64,000 bases of DNA from Acidobacterium sp. S8 (GTDB lineage Bacteria > Acidobacteriota > Terriglobia > Terriglobales > Acidobacteriaceae): assembly GCF_009765985.1 (NCBI RefSeq), contig NZ_LMUM01000033.1, positions 18,397 to 82,396 on the forward strand, given 5' to 3'. Positions 18,276-28,013 of the stretch are shown one piece after another. The position numbers and the translations under genes are program-made. The first letter of the stretch is position 1; each line of letters opens with the position of its first letter. The notes beneath the pieces were generated by a model. It did no database searches, was not told the origin of the DNA, and was given only the letters and a program-made list of their open reading frames with translations.

Positions 18276-18962
18276 TTAGGCGCGAAGTCGCATTGTTGTT
18301 GTTTTCATACCAAAAATGCCGCGAATGAATTGAGCAAATGTGCCTGTCGCACTTCGCTGCGGAATAGATATCGGCGGCAGATTAGTCGCTGCGGACAGTT
18401 GTTTAACGCGGGTACGGAGCGCTTCCACTTCGAGGGCGCACTGCCGCAGGTACGCGGATACTGATACATCAGCTTCGGCTGCGCGTTCTTTGAAAAGAGC
18501 ATGCTCGGCGGATGAAATCCGCAGGGAAAGTGCGGTGGTACGCGACTCCACTGCCAGTGGCCGTGCCACCGCAGGAACCATGGCAACAGTATCTGCGAGT
18601 ACATGGCGAAAAACAGGCTTTGCGACAAGTTTTTCAGTTTGCTTGCCCGACTGCGCATCTCGACGCGTGTGACGCGGGGCCGCAGTACGCTTTGCTGGCT
18701 TGGCCAATTTTGCTTTAGGAGAGATCCTGGCTTTCTGCATTGAAGTCGCCGCTGCCTCCGCTTTTTTTGATGGAGCCACTTTCAGACTGGCGCGCCGCTG
18801 TTTTGGGCGAACGGCTTCTTCGTAAGTGAGTTCACGTATGCCATACGTTGGGGTAGCCGAAGGCTGTGCGCCGGCCCAGGCCCGGAAGCGGCCTGCGATG
18901 GCATTGATGTCTTCGAGGGGCGGTTGCGTGTTCATGCGCCGAGTGTATGACGCTTGAGTCAT
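18276..18962 (-). CDS. Protein with C-terminal ribbon-helix-helix-like domain
   Basis: A 228-residue basic protein. Residues about 60-120 are low complexity, rich in Ala, Lys and Arg (KAKLAKPAKRTAAPRHTRR), and residues about 142-185 read as a ribbon-helix-helix-like unit (TTALSLRISSAEHALFKERA then VSVSAYLRQCALEVEALR). Such units occur in plasmid mobilisation and repressor proteins, but no mobility genes are near. It may bind DNA, perhaps nonspecifically through the basic tail. A second possible start is the ATG at 18935. Confidence 0.6.
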   Translation of the reverse strand: MTQASYTRRMNTQPPLEDINAIAGRFRAWAGAQPSATPTYGIRELTYEEAVRPKQRRASLKVAPSKKAEAAATSMQKARISPKAKLAKPAKRTAAPRHTRRDAQSGKQTEKLVAKPVFRHVLADTVAMVPAVARPLAVESRTTALSLRISSAEHALFKERAAEADVSVSAYLRQCALEVEALRTRVKQLSAATNLPPISIPQRSATGTFAQFIRGIFGMKTTTMRLRA

Positions 18963-18970
18963 GGAAAGTA

Positions 18971-19002
18971 GGCCGGGAAAGAGGAATTCCTCCTGCCCGG
19001 CC
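18971..19002 (-). terminator. Possible terminator hairpin after ppc
   Basis: GGCCGGG and CCCGGCC flank an inner GAGGAATTCCTC palindrome, making a long stem in the 41 bases after the ppc stop. There is no good U run on the minus strand, so termination is plausible but not certain. Confidence 0.45.
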
Positions 19003-19043
19003 CGATCTGGAACTCCAGCTTTCCATCAGTGCTGATTCGGGAA

Positions 19044-21854
19044 TCAACCGGTATTTCGCAGTCCCGCTGAAATACCGTTGATGGTCCCCGCAATGGCGCG
19101 ATTGATCTCATCCGTATCCTCGCCTGCACGTTTACGCCGCAGCAGATCGACCTGGATGAGGCTCATAGGATCGACATACGGATTGCGTAATCGTATGGAA
19201 TGCGCCAGCATGCGATTGTTTTCGAGCAGCTCTTTCTGCGCGGTCACGGTGAGCACGGCATTGAGAGTGCGGTTGAACTCGGCTTCGATTTTTGAGAAGA
19301 CGCGCTTGCGCATAGCCACATCCGGAACCAGCGCCGCATAGAGCGAGGCAATACCGAGATCCGTCTTCGCCAGAGCCATCTCCACGTTGCGGATCAAATC
19401 GATGAAGAGCGGAAACTCGACCATCATGTCGCGCAGGAGCTTTGCGCCCCCCGGCTTTTTGGAATACTGCTCGATGGCATAGCCTACGCCGAACCACGCC
19501 GGTACAAGCTGGCGGCTCTGCGTCCAACCGAAAACCCACGGAATGGCGCGAAGATCGGCGAAGCTGCGCTTGCCGCTGCGGCGCGAGGGGCGGGAGCCGA
19601 TCTTCGCATGCTCAAGCTCTGCGACCGGCGTCGCTATTTCGAAATAGCTCAACACTTCAGGGTCATCGATAATCTGACCGCGGTAGAAGTGAAAAGCTGT
19701 TTCCGACAGCTCTTCGAGAGCGGCTTCCCATTCCGGCAGCAAGACACCGGATTGATGGCCATTCGGATCCTTTGCATTGGGCCGCGCCAGCGCGTCAAGC
19801 GAGGCAGCGATCATTAACTCCAAATTACGCTCGGCCAGTACGACATCGCCATATTTCCAGTTGAGCACCTCGCCCTGCTCCGTAACGCGAATCTGACCTT
19901 CAAAAGCGCCAACGGGTTGAGCGTAGATGGAACGGTGGGTGGGGCCGCCGCCTCGCCCGACGGTGCCGCCTCGCCCGTGGAAGAGACGCAGCTTTACGCC
20001 GCATTCACGGGCCACGTCATGCAGAGCGCGATGAGCGCGGAAGATCTCCCATGTACTGGTGAGCATGCCGCCGTCTTTATTCGAGTCGGAATATCCGAGC
20101 ATGAGCTCCTGCGTGTTGTTCCACGAGGCAAGAAGCGTGCGGTATTCGGGCAAATTCCACAGCGTGCGGCAGACTTCTGGCGCGTTGCGCAAGTCTTCAA
20201 TCGACTCGAAGAGCGGCACAGGCATCAGGCCGGGATCAGTGCCATTAGCGGCAGGTTCCACGCCACCAAGACGGGCCAGCCATAGAACTCCAAGCACGTC
20301 TTCCACACAGCTGGCGCCGCTAATGACGTATTGCCGGATCGCCTCCGGACTGCAGCCCGCCTTGACTTCAGCAATCGTGCGGAATGTCTCGATTACGTTC
20401 GCGCTTTCAGGGCTTAGACCCTGCGGTACGACCGTGGCATTACCTGCACACCATTCGGAGGATTCCTGCAACGCCTTCTTGTGAAGCTTGGCGTGCTGGC
20501 GAATGTCGAGCGTGTGGAGGTGCAGACCAAATGTGCGAACCAAAAGAATCAGCGGATCGATCAGAGTCTGCGCCAGCCGCAGCCCCTCGTTTTCCGCCAG
20601 GCTGCGGCGCAGAATTTTCAAGTCATCGATAAATTCCTGCGCGCTGCAGTATGCAGGCAGAGCAGTAAGCGCTGTTTCCAGGCTGTCAGCATCTGTCGCG
20701 GCTTCACCGGCTGTACGCAGCAGGCGAGCATGCACACAAACCATAAAGCGGCGATACAGTTCGAACTCAAAGCGCGCGCCGAAGATCTGCAGTGTGCCGG
20801 TGCGAAGCTCGGCCATATATCCGTGCAGACGCTTGCTGAGCTCTTCACTGATCGGCAACTGCTGCGCCGATGTTGTCAGCAGATCGATGATCAACTGTAC
20901 CTGGAGCTGATAATGGGCGAGCAGGCGTGACCGGGCCGCGCGGATCGCTTCGCGGGTCACATCTGGCGTGACAAACGGATTGCCGTCGCGGTCGCCGCCG
21001 ATCCATGAGCCGAAACCAAGCAGTAACGGCAGATCGGACATGTCGAGGCTTAGGCCGTACTCGCTGGCCAGCGCCGCGGAGACTTCTTCATAGAGCTTTG
21101 GCAGCGTGGCGAAGATGGAGACATCGTAGTAATCGAGTCCCATCTTGATTTCATCCCCGACAGTCGGGCGACGGCTGCGCACCTCATCGGTCTGCCATAG
21201 AGCCGTAATTTCCGCAACGAGTTGCTCCTGAAGTCGCAAAATCTCTTCGTCAGGCACAGGGATGCGGTCCAGATCCTCCAGGAACTCGCCAAGGCGCCGC
21301 CTCTTAAACAGGACGGAGCGACGCGCGATTTCGGTGGGATGCGCCGTAAACACAGGCACTATGAAGATGCGGCGAAGCCAATCGAGAGCTTCGGTCGTCG
21401 TGACGCCGACCCGCCGCATTTCGCGGAGGGTTCCTCGCAGCGAGCCGCGCTGATTCGACCCCTTGCCGCTGAGCTGCAGCGACAGGCGCCGGCGTTTGCG
21501 GTGGTTTGTTTCGGCAAGATTGATCAGCTCGAAATAAAACGCAAATGCGCGGCTCAGCGGATAAGCCTGCTCGACGGGCAATGTGCTAATGCCAAGCACC
21601 GTCTGCTGCAAAAGGTCTTCGGCCTCATTGATCTGGCCCGCAGCCTGCGCCTCTCGGCGGCGAATGGCGGATTGACGCAGCTCTTCAACTTTTTCGTAGA
21701 GAGAATCTCCAGCCTGCTCGCGCAGCACTTCTCCCAGCAGCATGCCCAGAGAGCGCACATCGCGCCGCAAGGGGGCCTCTTTTAAGTCGCCGGTGCGTGC
21801 CTCAAGTTCGGCCAGACGCTGCGACCAGCTTTCGGGTTTCCAAAGGAGGGGCAT
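19044..21854 (-). CDS. ppc: Phosphoenolpyruvate carboxylase
   Basis: A large anaplerotic enzyme (936 residues from the ATG at 21854) that carboxylates PEP to oxaloacetate. The catalytic His is in VFTAHPTEIARR; the second signature is LMLGYSDSNKDGG and the substrate loop FHGRGGTVGRGGGP. The C-terminus ends GISAGLRNTG as usual. An upstream GTG at 21890 is an alternative start; neither has a clear ribosome site. Allosteric control is expected from family knowledge but effectors cannot be read from sequence. Confidence 0.95.
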   Translation of the reverse strand: MPLLWKPESWSQRLAELEARTGDLKEAPLRRDVRSLGMLLGEVLREQAGDSLYEKVEELRQSAIRRREAQAAGQINEAEDLLQQTVLGISTLPVEQAYPLSRAFAFYFELINLAETNHRKRRRLSLQLSGKGSNQRGSLRGTLREMRRVGVTTTEALDWLRRIFIVPVFTAHPTEIARRSVLFKRRRLGEFLEDLDRIPVPDEEILRLQEQLVAEITALWQTDEVRSRRPTVGDEIKMGLDYYDVSIFATLPKLYEEVSAALASEYGLSLDMSDLPLLLGFGSWIGGDRDGNPFVTPDVTREAIRAARSRLLAHYQLQVQLIIDLLTTSAQQLPISEELSKRLHGYMAELRTGTLQIFGARFEFELYRRFMVCVHARLLRTAGEAATDADSLETALTALPAYCSAQEFIDDLKILRRSLAENEGLRLAQTLIDPLILLVRTFGLHLHTLDIRQHAKLHKKALQESSEWCAGNATVVPQGLSPESANVIETFRTIAEVKAGCSPEAIRQYVISGASCVEDVLGVLWLARLGGVEPAANGTDPGLMPVPLFESIEDLRNAPEVCRTLWNLPEYRTLLASWNNTQELMLGYSDSNKDGGMLTSTWEIFRAHRALHDVARECGVKLRLFHGRGGTVGRGGGPTHRSIYAQPVGAFEGQIRVTEQGEVLNWKYGDVVLAERNLELMIAASLDALARPNAKDPNGHQSGVLLPEWEAALEELSETAFHFYRGQIIDDPEVLSYFEIATPVAELEHAKIGSRPSRRSGKRSFADLRAIPWVFGWTQSRQLVPAWFGVGYAIEQYSKKPGGAKLLRDMMVEFPLFIDLIRNVEMALAKTDLGIASLYAALVPDVAMRKRVFSKIEAEFNRTLNAVLTVTAQKELLENNRMLAHSIRLRNPYVDPMSLIQVDLLRRKRAGEDTDEINRAIAGTINGISAGLRNTG

Positions 21855-21954
21855 ACTTTGATTATGCCGGAGTACTAGCCGTCCACGCACACGCGCTTCG
21901 CGCTTATAGCAAAATCATGAGCGTTTCGCCATTTTCACGTCCCTAGGGTTCTTC

Positions 21955-21994
21955 GCAATGCTCGAAATGGTTCTCTTAAATAGCCGAGCATTGC
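21955..21994. repeat. 10-bp inverted repeat after the ABC-F gene
   Basis: GCAATGCTCG (21955-21964) and CGAGCATTGC (21985-21994) are perfect inverted arms with a 20-base loop, just downstream of the ABC-F stop. It could be a weak terminator or mRNA 3' end structure. Confidence 0.4.
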
Positions 21995-21998
21995 ATTG

Positions 21999-23939
21999 TT
22001 AGCTGTTCACCTGCTGCTCTTCCAGCTGTAACATCAGCTCTTCCCATTCGGCCGTGAGCGCGTTCTGCTGTTCGCGCAGGGATGCGAGCAGCTGAGTTGA
22101 CCGTTCCGTTTCTTCGGCGCTCACGAAAATGCCGAGCGACTCTTCTGTGGCTGCAATCGAAGCCTCGACCCGCGGAATTTCTTCCTCGACAAACGCAAGC
22201 CGCTCCTGCATCTGGCGGAGCCGAATGGGATTCAGGCGGCGAACTTTCTCTTTCTCGGCGGGGACGGGCAATACAGAGGCGACTTCTTCTACGACGACGA
22301 TCGATGTAGGTATTGCCGCTAGGGGAGCCACTTCGCGGCCCTCTTTGCGCCACAGATAATCTTCATAATTGCCCGGATAAACATGGACGTGGCCGCTTTC
22401 TACCTCCAAAACACGGGTCGCCAGCCGATCGATGAAATAGCGGTCATGCGAAACGAAGATAACGGTGCCGGTAAATTTTTTCACCGCCTCCAGCAGTACA
22501 TCTTTGGCGCGCAGATCGAGGTGGTTGGTTGGCTCGTCAAGAAGAAGAAAATTGGCCGGACTGACAAGAATCCGCGCCAGGGCATAGCGATTGCGCTCGC
22601 CGCCAGAGAGCACGCCAAGCGGCTTGAAGACATCATCACCGGAGAAGAGGAAGCACCCGAGCAAGCTGCGCAAATCGGTCTCCGGCACGCGTGGCGCGAT
22701 GCGGCCGATATCGTCGAGCATCCGCGACGAAGCATCCAGAACCTTGTACTGATCCTGAGCGAAATAATCTGGCAGCACGTTGTGTCCTAACCGCAAGACG
22801 CCTGACGTCGCCGCTTCCTGCCCGGAGAGCATGCGGATGAGCGTAGATTTACCCGCGCCATTTGCACCGACGAGTGCAATGCGATCGCCGCGATCGATGG
22901 TAAAGCTGACATCGTTTAATACTCGCTTTTCGCCGTAGCTCTTGCTCAGACCGGTAACTTCCACCACGGTGCGGCCCGATGGAGGCGGTTGCGGAAAGGT
23001 GAAGTGTATCGCCTGCTCTTCCTGCGGAATCTCGATGCGCTCAATCTTCTCGAGCTCCTTGATGCGGCTCTGCACCTGCTTTGCCTTCGTCGCCTGATAA
23101 CGGAATCGGCTGATGAAAGCTTCCAGATGCTCTATCCGCTCACGCTGGTTCTTATAGGCTGCTTCGAGCTGTATCCGGCGTTCCTGCTTCTGCTGCAGGT
23201 ACTTTTCATAGTTGCCGGAGTACACGTGCAGGCCCTTATTCCATATCTCGATGATCTTGTTGACCGTCACATCGAGAAAGTAGCGGTCGTGCGAGATGAG
23301 GATAAAGCCGTTCGGATAGCTGCGCAGATACTCCTCGAGCCAATTGCGGGTTTCAAGATCGAGGTGGTTTGTGGGCTCGTCGAGCAGGAGCAGATTCGGC
23401 TTCTGCAGCAGGAGCTTGGCGAGCGCGATGCGCATCTGCCAGCCTCCGGAAAACTCCTTCGTATCCTTCGACCAGTCTTCTTTGCCGAAGCCAAGCCCGC
23501 CCAGCACTGAGCCTACTTGCGCGTCGAGCGCATAGCCATCATGCGCATGGAATCTCGCACCCAGATTGGAATAACGTTCGGCCACTGCAGCGTAGGCGCT
23601 GGTGTCGGGATCAAGCTCCGCCAGAGATGCAGCCAGGCCTTCCAACTCCTGCTCGATGCTGCGCAGCTCGTCGAAGACCGACAGGCACTCTTCAAATACT
23701 GTGCGTCCGGAGAGCGAGAGCCCGTCCTGCGGCAGATAACCGATGCTCATGCCGCGCGTGCGCTGCAAGCTGCCGTAATCGAGCGTATCGAGACCAGCAA
23801 GCGCCTTCAACAGGGTCGATTTGCCCGTCCCGTTGGCGCCGACCAGAGCCGTGCGCTCGTTCGAGGTAATGAGCCAGTTGGCATCTTCAAAAAGGAGTTT
23901 CGGGCCGAATCGTTTACCGGCGCCGGCGAGTTGCAGCAT
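21999..23939 (-). CDS. ABC-F family ATPase
   Basis: A 646-residue soluble protein with two ABC ATPase domains and no membrane segments. Walker A motifs are GANGTGKSTL (about residue 35) and GANGAGKSTL (about 350); signatures are FSGGWQMR and LSGGERNRY; both Walker B motifs read LLLDEPTNHLD. The interdomain linker (about 240-310) is charged and a coiled-coil C-terminal extension (about 560-646) is present, as in Uup/YdiF-type proteins. ABC-F proteins act on the ribosome exit site; whether this one is housekeeping or gives antibiotic protection cannot be told. Confidence 0.93.
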   Translation of the reverse strand: MLQLAGAGKRFGPKLLFEDANWLITSNERTALVGANGTGKSTLLKALAGLDTLDYGSLQRTRGMSIGYLPQDGLSLSGRTVFEECLSVFDELRSIEQELEGLAASLAELDPDTSAYAAVAERYSNLGARFHAHDGYALDAQVGSVLGGLGFGKEDWSKDTKEFSGGWQMRIALAKLLLQKPNLLLLDEPTNHLDLETRNWLEEYLRSYPNGFILISHDRYFLDVTVNKIIEIWNKGLHVYSGNYEKYLQQKQERRIQLEAAYKNQRERIEHLEAFISRFRYQATKAKQVQSRIKELEKIERIEIPQEEQAIHFTFPQPPPSGRTVVEVTGLSKSYGEKRVLNDVSFTIDRGDRIALVGANGAGKSTLIRMLSGQEAATSGVLRLGHNVLPDYFAQDQYKVLDASSRMLDDIGRIAPRVPETDLRSLLGCFLFSGDDVFKPLGVLSGGERNRYALARILVSPANFLLLDEPTNHLDLRAKDVLLEAVKKFTGTVIFVSHDRYFIDRLATRVLEVESGHVHVYPGNYEDYLWRKEGREVAPLAAIPTSIVVVEEVASVLPVPAEKEKVRRLNPIRLRQMQERLAFVEEEIPRVEASIAATEESLGIFVSAEETERSTQLLASLREQQNALTAEWEELMLQLEEQQVNS

Positions 23940-23948
23940 ACATCTATT

Positions 23949-25298
23949 TTAGCTGGCGTTGCGCGCGGGTTTCTTCGGCATATGCCGCGATCTGCGTAGC
24001 GCCTCCCAATCGCGCTCCGTCTGATCGGCGTAGGCCTCGGCAAATTTCACGATCGCTTCAGCAAAGCGCCTGCCGTTACCGATATATCCAGCCAGTATGC
24101 ACGGGTCTCCGGAGCGCGAATGTCCGCGCGCCAGTAATTCGCCGCACATTTCCGCGTATTCCAACAGTCCGGTACCTCTCAGGTCATCCATCTCGATACT
24201 GGCCTTATGGTCGTTCAACTGTCGCACCAGATATTGTCGATGACCGATGGTGGTCCATCCCAGAAACAGATCGGACAGGAACTGCATGGCTCGCTGGCCT
24301 TCGGCCACACGCTGACCCTGGTGATGCGGCCCATGATACTCAAGGTATTTCGCATAAGCCGATGCGGGTTCTTCCTTAATCTGAAGAAAGAGCGGGTCGC
24401 CTCGGCCATTACCTTCCAGATAAACGAGATAATCGCGCAGGCCCACCGACCCGGTTCCCACCACTTTGAATCCCACATCCACGGCTTGATATTGCACAAA
24501 GAAATGCTGGCGTTCGGGCAACAGGTCTTTTTTATATTCCCGGAGCGACGTGAGTACCGCTTGCACCTGCGACGAAGAAAGCCTCGCCAGTAGCGGCTTG
24601 CTTTCCTTGAAGATGCGCCTGCCGGTTTCCTGGCCGCGCTTCATCTCCGGAATCGTCAGTTGTTCGAGCGTGTGGATGGGAGTCGATCGCTCGGCTTTAA
24701 GCAGTGCTGTCGAAACCGGGTTGATACGCTGCAGACGATGTATCTGGTAACGCGCCATCTCCAACACTGGCATGTGCGAAAACATTTCGACATACTTTCG
24801 ATAGCGGGCAATCAACGCATGTACCGCTTCTTCGCACTGAGCGTTCCTGATGCCGATCTCACGACCTGCCAGCACCAGGCTGGTGGCAAGTCGCTTCAGA
24901 TCCCACTCGAACGGTCCGCGGATAGTCTCGTCAAAATCATTGATGTCGAAGACAAGTCGGCCATCGGGAGCCGCATAGGCTCCAAGATTGCGTACATGCG
25001 CATCACCGCAAATTTGGTTCACGATGCCGGTATGCGGCAGGAGCGATAAATCCGAAGCCATGATAGGCACGGCGCCGCGAAAGAAACCGAAGGGCGACAC
25101 GACCATGCGCTCGTACTTTAGTGCAACCAGCGAAGACACACGCCCACGCATCGACTCTTCGAGGAGAGCGATGGGATCATGCCGCCTCTCCTGTGAGCAC
25201 CACTGACAGTGATCCTGCCGCCGCAGCTGTTTGCGGCGCGACTGGCCAATCGCCCGCCGCTCCTGCGATTTCGATAATTTGTTCAGTATCTCGGCCAT
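23949..25298 (-). CDS. DUF2252 family protein
   Basis: A 449-residue soluble protein with the DUF2252 pattern: RMVVSPFGFFRGAVPIM, then QICGDAHVRNLG and FDINDFDETIRGPFEWDL, which look like the HxD and DFD-type residues of a kinase-like fold. Enzymatic activity is not established for the family as far as I know. It starts upstream of the ABC-F gene with only 9 bp between them, on the same strand, so they are probably cotranscribed. Confidence 0.87.
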   Translation of the reverse strand: MAEILNKLSKSQERRAIGQSRRKQLRRQDHCQWCSQERRHDPIALLEESMRGRVSSLVALKYERMVVSPFGFFRGAVPIMASDLSLLPHTGIVNQICGDAHVRNLGAYAAPDGRLVFDINDFDETIRGPFEWDLKRLATSLVLAGREIGIRNAQCEEAVHALIARYRKYVEMFSHMPVLEMARYQIHRLQRINPVSTALLKAERSTPIHTLEQLTIPEMKRGQETGRRIFKESKPLLARLSSSQVQAVLTSLREYKKDLLPERQHFFVQYQAVDVGFKVVGTGSVGLRDYLVYLEGNGRGDPLFLQIKEEPASAYAKYLEYHGPHHQGQRVAEGQRAMQFLSDLFLGWTTIGHRQYLVRQLNDHKASIEMDDLRGTGLLEYAEMCGELLARGHSRSGDPCILAGYIGNGRRFAEAIVKFAEAYADQTERDWEALRRSRHMPKKPARNAS

Positions 25299-25321
25299 CT
25301 ATCTCTTTCGAGGGCGGCACG

Positions 25322-26254
25322 CTACTGCGCCTGCTGAATTCGCCCTTCAATCTCCACGCGTGTCTCTTCAGATAACATAGGCATCGCACCTTTCTGCGAC
25401 GCAACCCAGGATCCCCAACGGTTTCCAGCTTCGTTCAACAGCGCCAGAGAAGCTTTTCTTAGATAGGCATGAACCAGCGCAGCGGTAAACGCATCTCCAG
25501 CGCCGACGGTATCCGCTACCTTCGTTTGAATTCCATGGTGGCGGTGATGAGCCTCTCGCGTGACCAGCAGACTGCCCTGTGAACCCATGGTGATGCAGAT
25601 GAGCTGCGGAGGAAATTTATCGAGCAGCAGCCGTGCACATCTTAACAGTGATTCTTCATCCGATCCGGCATTCTGCGTGAGGCCAAGCAACGACATGACG
25701 ATCGGCATTTCTATCTCGTTCAGTTTAACGATCGTAGCCAGTTGAAGAGAGTCTTCCAGTAATTTTGCGTGATAGAAGGGGGTGCGCAGGTTCACGTCGA
25801 AAATCCGCACGCACTGGCCGGAAGTTCCCTGCAGAAAAGAACGAATCGCTGTGCGAGAAACCTCGTGTCGCTGCGCAAGCGTTCCGAAGCAAACAGCATC
25901 GGCACGGCGTGATAAGTCCGCCCACGCCGGGGAGTAGTCGAGAAAATCCCACGCTACCGGCTCATGTATCACATACTCTGGCTGCCCATCCTTCAGCGTG
26001 ACTGAGACGCTTCCCGTAGCATGCTCATCGTCCTGTTGGAGAAATTTGTTATCAGCAGGAAAGGATGCGAGCACCGCGCGCGCTTCGTCTCCCAAGGCGT
26101 CACGCCCGATGCGGCTCGCAATCACACCATGGTTTCCGAGGCGTGCTGACATCACCGCGAAATTAGCAGGTGCTCCGCCGAGCTGCTTTCCACCTGGCAG
26201 CAGATCCCACAGCAGCTCTCCCAGGCCAACGATCAGCTTCGCGTCCTGGTTCAC
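25322..26254 (-). CDS. PfkB family sugar kinase, fructokinase-like
   Basis: A 310-residue ribokinase-fold kinase. The N-terminus LIVGLGELLWDLLPGGKQLG binds sugar and the C-terminal DTVGAGDAFTAAL carries the catalytic base Asp. I place the start at the GTG at 26254, within a GTGA overlap with the trehalase stop and with AGGAAG upstream; this removes 20 unlikely residues from a longer frame. Coupling to trehalase suggests phosphorylation of a hexose released from sugar breakdown, but glucose versus fructose cannot be decided. Confidence 0.85.
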   Translation of the reverse strand: MNQDAKLIVGLGELLWDLLPGGKQLGGAPANFAVMSARLGNHGVIASRIGRDALGDEARAVLASFPADNKFLQQDDEHATGSVSVTLKDGQPEYVIHEPVAWDFLDYSPAWADLSRRADAVCFGTLAQRHEVSRTAIRSFLQGTSGQCVRIFDVNLRTPFYHAKLLEDSLQLATIVKLNEIEMPIVMSLLGLTQNAGSDEESLLRCARLLLDKFPPQLICITMGSQGSLLVTREAHHRHHGIQTKVADTVGAGDAFTAALVHAYLRKASLALLNEAGNRWGSWVASQKGAMPMLSEETRVEIEGRIQQAQ

Positions 26255-27921
26255 TGTTTGCTTCCTGTGTCGGCCAGCAGCTGCTGCATCTCCAGATAGG
26301 CCGCATTGGTCCAACCGAAACCTATTTCGTTCGTCTTATAGCCTGTAGCGACATCGAGCTGCGAGGAGCCATGTACGACGTCGTACTTCTCGCGGATGGT
26401 GTGATCACGATCAAAGTTACTCTTGATGGTCGCGCTGAATTTTTCCGATAGCCGCCTTGCATCCTCCACGTCGCCGACTTTCTGCATGCCGGCAATGGCG
26501 ATCCATGATGGAGGAGCCCAGCCGTAAGGAAGATCCCACTGTGTACCGGAGTCATAGGTACTCATCGCCATCCCACCTGGCTGCTCGAACCAGTGGAGTG
26601 CATTTTTCAACCCCGTGATCTGTTGGTCATCGGCAACGCCAGCCCACAGCGGAAAGAAAGTCGTGATGTAACGATATGTCGATTGCCGATGCTCCATATA
26701 GTCGTAATCGAAATACATTCCTTCACTCGCATTCCACAAATATTTGTTGATCGCAGCTTTGCGCGCTTCCGCCTGCTCATTCCACTGCTTTGCCTCGGAT
26801 GGCTTGCCCAGTTTGTCGGCCATCCACGCCAAATCGAGCTCATATTTATAGAGCAGGCTGTTCAGGCAGATAGGCGCGTTGTGATGCGTTGACCCGCTGA
26901 ACGGACCAAAGCGGAAACTTGGGTCGTAACCGGACTCGCGCATCGCGCGATCTCCGCGATAATAATCGGCGGAGAGCCAGTGCCCGTCGAGATGTGCTCT
27001 CGCGCATACGGTGGAGATGCTCACATCACAGCTTGTCTTGGCCAGCTTCGCTTCTTCGGCTGCATCGGGCTTGTCGGGGCCATCTACCAGATAGTCAGTG
27101 TGCATATCTGGATGCGCCAGCAGCCAACGAATGACATCCGGATAATATGTGCTGTCGTCTTCCTGCTCGGGTACGGGACCTTCGCCAAGGTCGAAATATC
27201 TTGCGAGGCCGGTATCTCCGGCACGATGAAAATCACTCAGCCACAAATCGTGATCGTGCGTGGCAAAACCATATCCTTTTGCCAGCCACGCTTCGGCTTG
27301 CTTATTGTCTCCCTTATTTGCAGAAAGTTGCGCCTCATACACATCGCGAATCATCGAAGAGAGAAATGGAGGCTGCGAGCGTGTCAGGTAATATGTGCGG
27401 TTGGCGTTCAAAATGCTGCCGTAATGCTCAATCTCGAAAAAGAAGTTCTCCACCATGCCGCGCGCCAGATCAACGCGTCCGTCGCGAAGCAGTCCCAGCA
27501 GAATAAAGTAACTGTCCCAGCCGTACATTTCGTTGAAACGGCCACCGGGTACGACATATTTATTGGGAAGATAAAGAAGGCCCGGAGTTTTGATGGAACG
27601 CGGGTCGATATCGCCGATATGTGTAATGCGACGCGGAAGCCGCTCCACATCGACCTTGCATTGCGATTGCAATGCCTTCACCTGTGCCGGTTCCGCAATC
27701 TCCTGCGGGAGATAGAGAACTGGCGCTGTTTTGAGTTTTGGGTCAATCAATGAGTTGCAGTCGATCATTGATCTTGCCAAGGTGTCCCATGCACGGTGTA
27801 TATATTGGTCGATGTTTGCGGCGGCAGGTGCCGACGGTGGCTTCACGCCGGTGGTTACCTGCGCAGGCAAAACAGTCTGGCAAATTGCCAGGATCGCGGT
27901 CGTAACAAAGCCATGTTTCAT
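26251..27921 (-). CDS. treA: Periplasmic trehalase, GH37
   Basis: A 556-residue inverting glycosidase that splits trehalose to two glucose molecules. Both trehalase signatures are present: PGGRFNEMYGWDSY (about residue 140) and QWDLPYGWAPPSW (near residue 480). I chose the ATG at 27921 because it gives a signal peptide (MKHGFVTTAILAICQTVLPA); a longer frame adds 19 residues. Export fits the family member TreA. It is coupled to a downstream sugar kinase and divergent from an AsmA-like gene. Confidence 0.93.
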   Translation of the reverse strand: MKHGFVTTAILAICQTVLPAQVTTGVKPPSAPAAANIDQYIHRAWDTLARSMIDCNSLIDPKLKTAPVLYLPQEIAEPAQVKALQSQCKVDVERLPRRITHIGDIDPRSIKTPGLLYLPNKYVVPGGRFNEMYGWDSYFILLGLLRDGRVDLARGMVENFFFEIEHYGSILNANRTYYLTRSQPPFLSSMIRDVYEAQLSANKGDNKQAEAWLAKGYGFATHDHDLWLSDFHRAGDTGLARYFDLGEGPVPEQEDDSTYYPDVIRWLLAHPDMHTDYLVDGPDKPDAAEEAKLAKTSCDVSISTVCARAHLDGHWLSADYYRGDRAMRESGYDPSFRFGPFSGSTHHNAPICLNSLLYKYELDLAWMADKLGKPSEAKQWNEQAEARKAAINKYLWNASEGMYFDYDYMEHRQSTYRYITTFFPLWAGVADDQQITGLKNALHWFEQPGGMAMSTYDSGTQWDLPYGWAPPSWIAIAGMQKVGDVEDARRLSEKFSATIKSNFDRDHTIREKYDVVHGSSQLDVATGYKTNEIGFGWTNAAYLEMQQLLADTGSKQ

Positions 27922-28013
27922 TACTGAACAAATGCGATTTGAACCAACGCACCGACGAGAATATGCCTCTAATCCCATAACACACCCGTACTTATTTCTT
28001 GAAAGGCTCTAAC

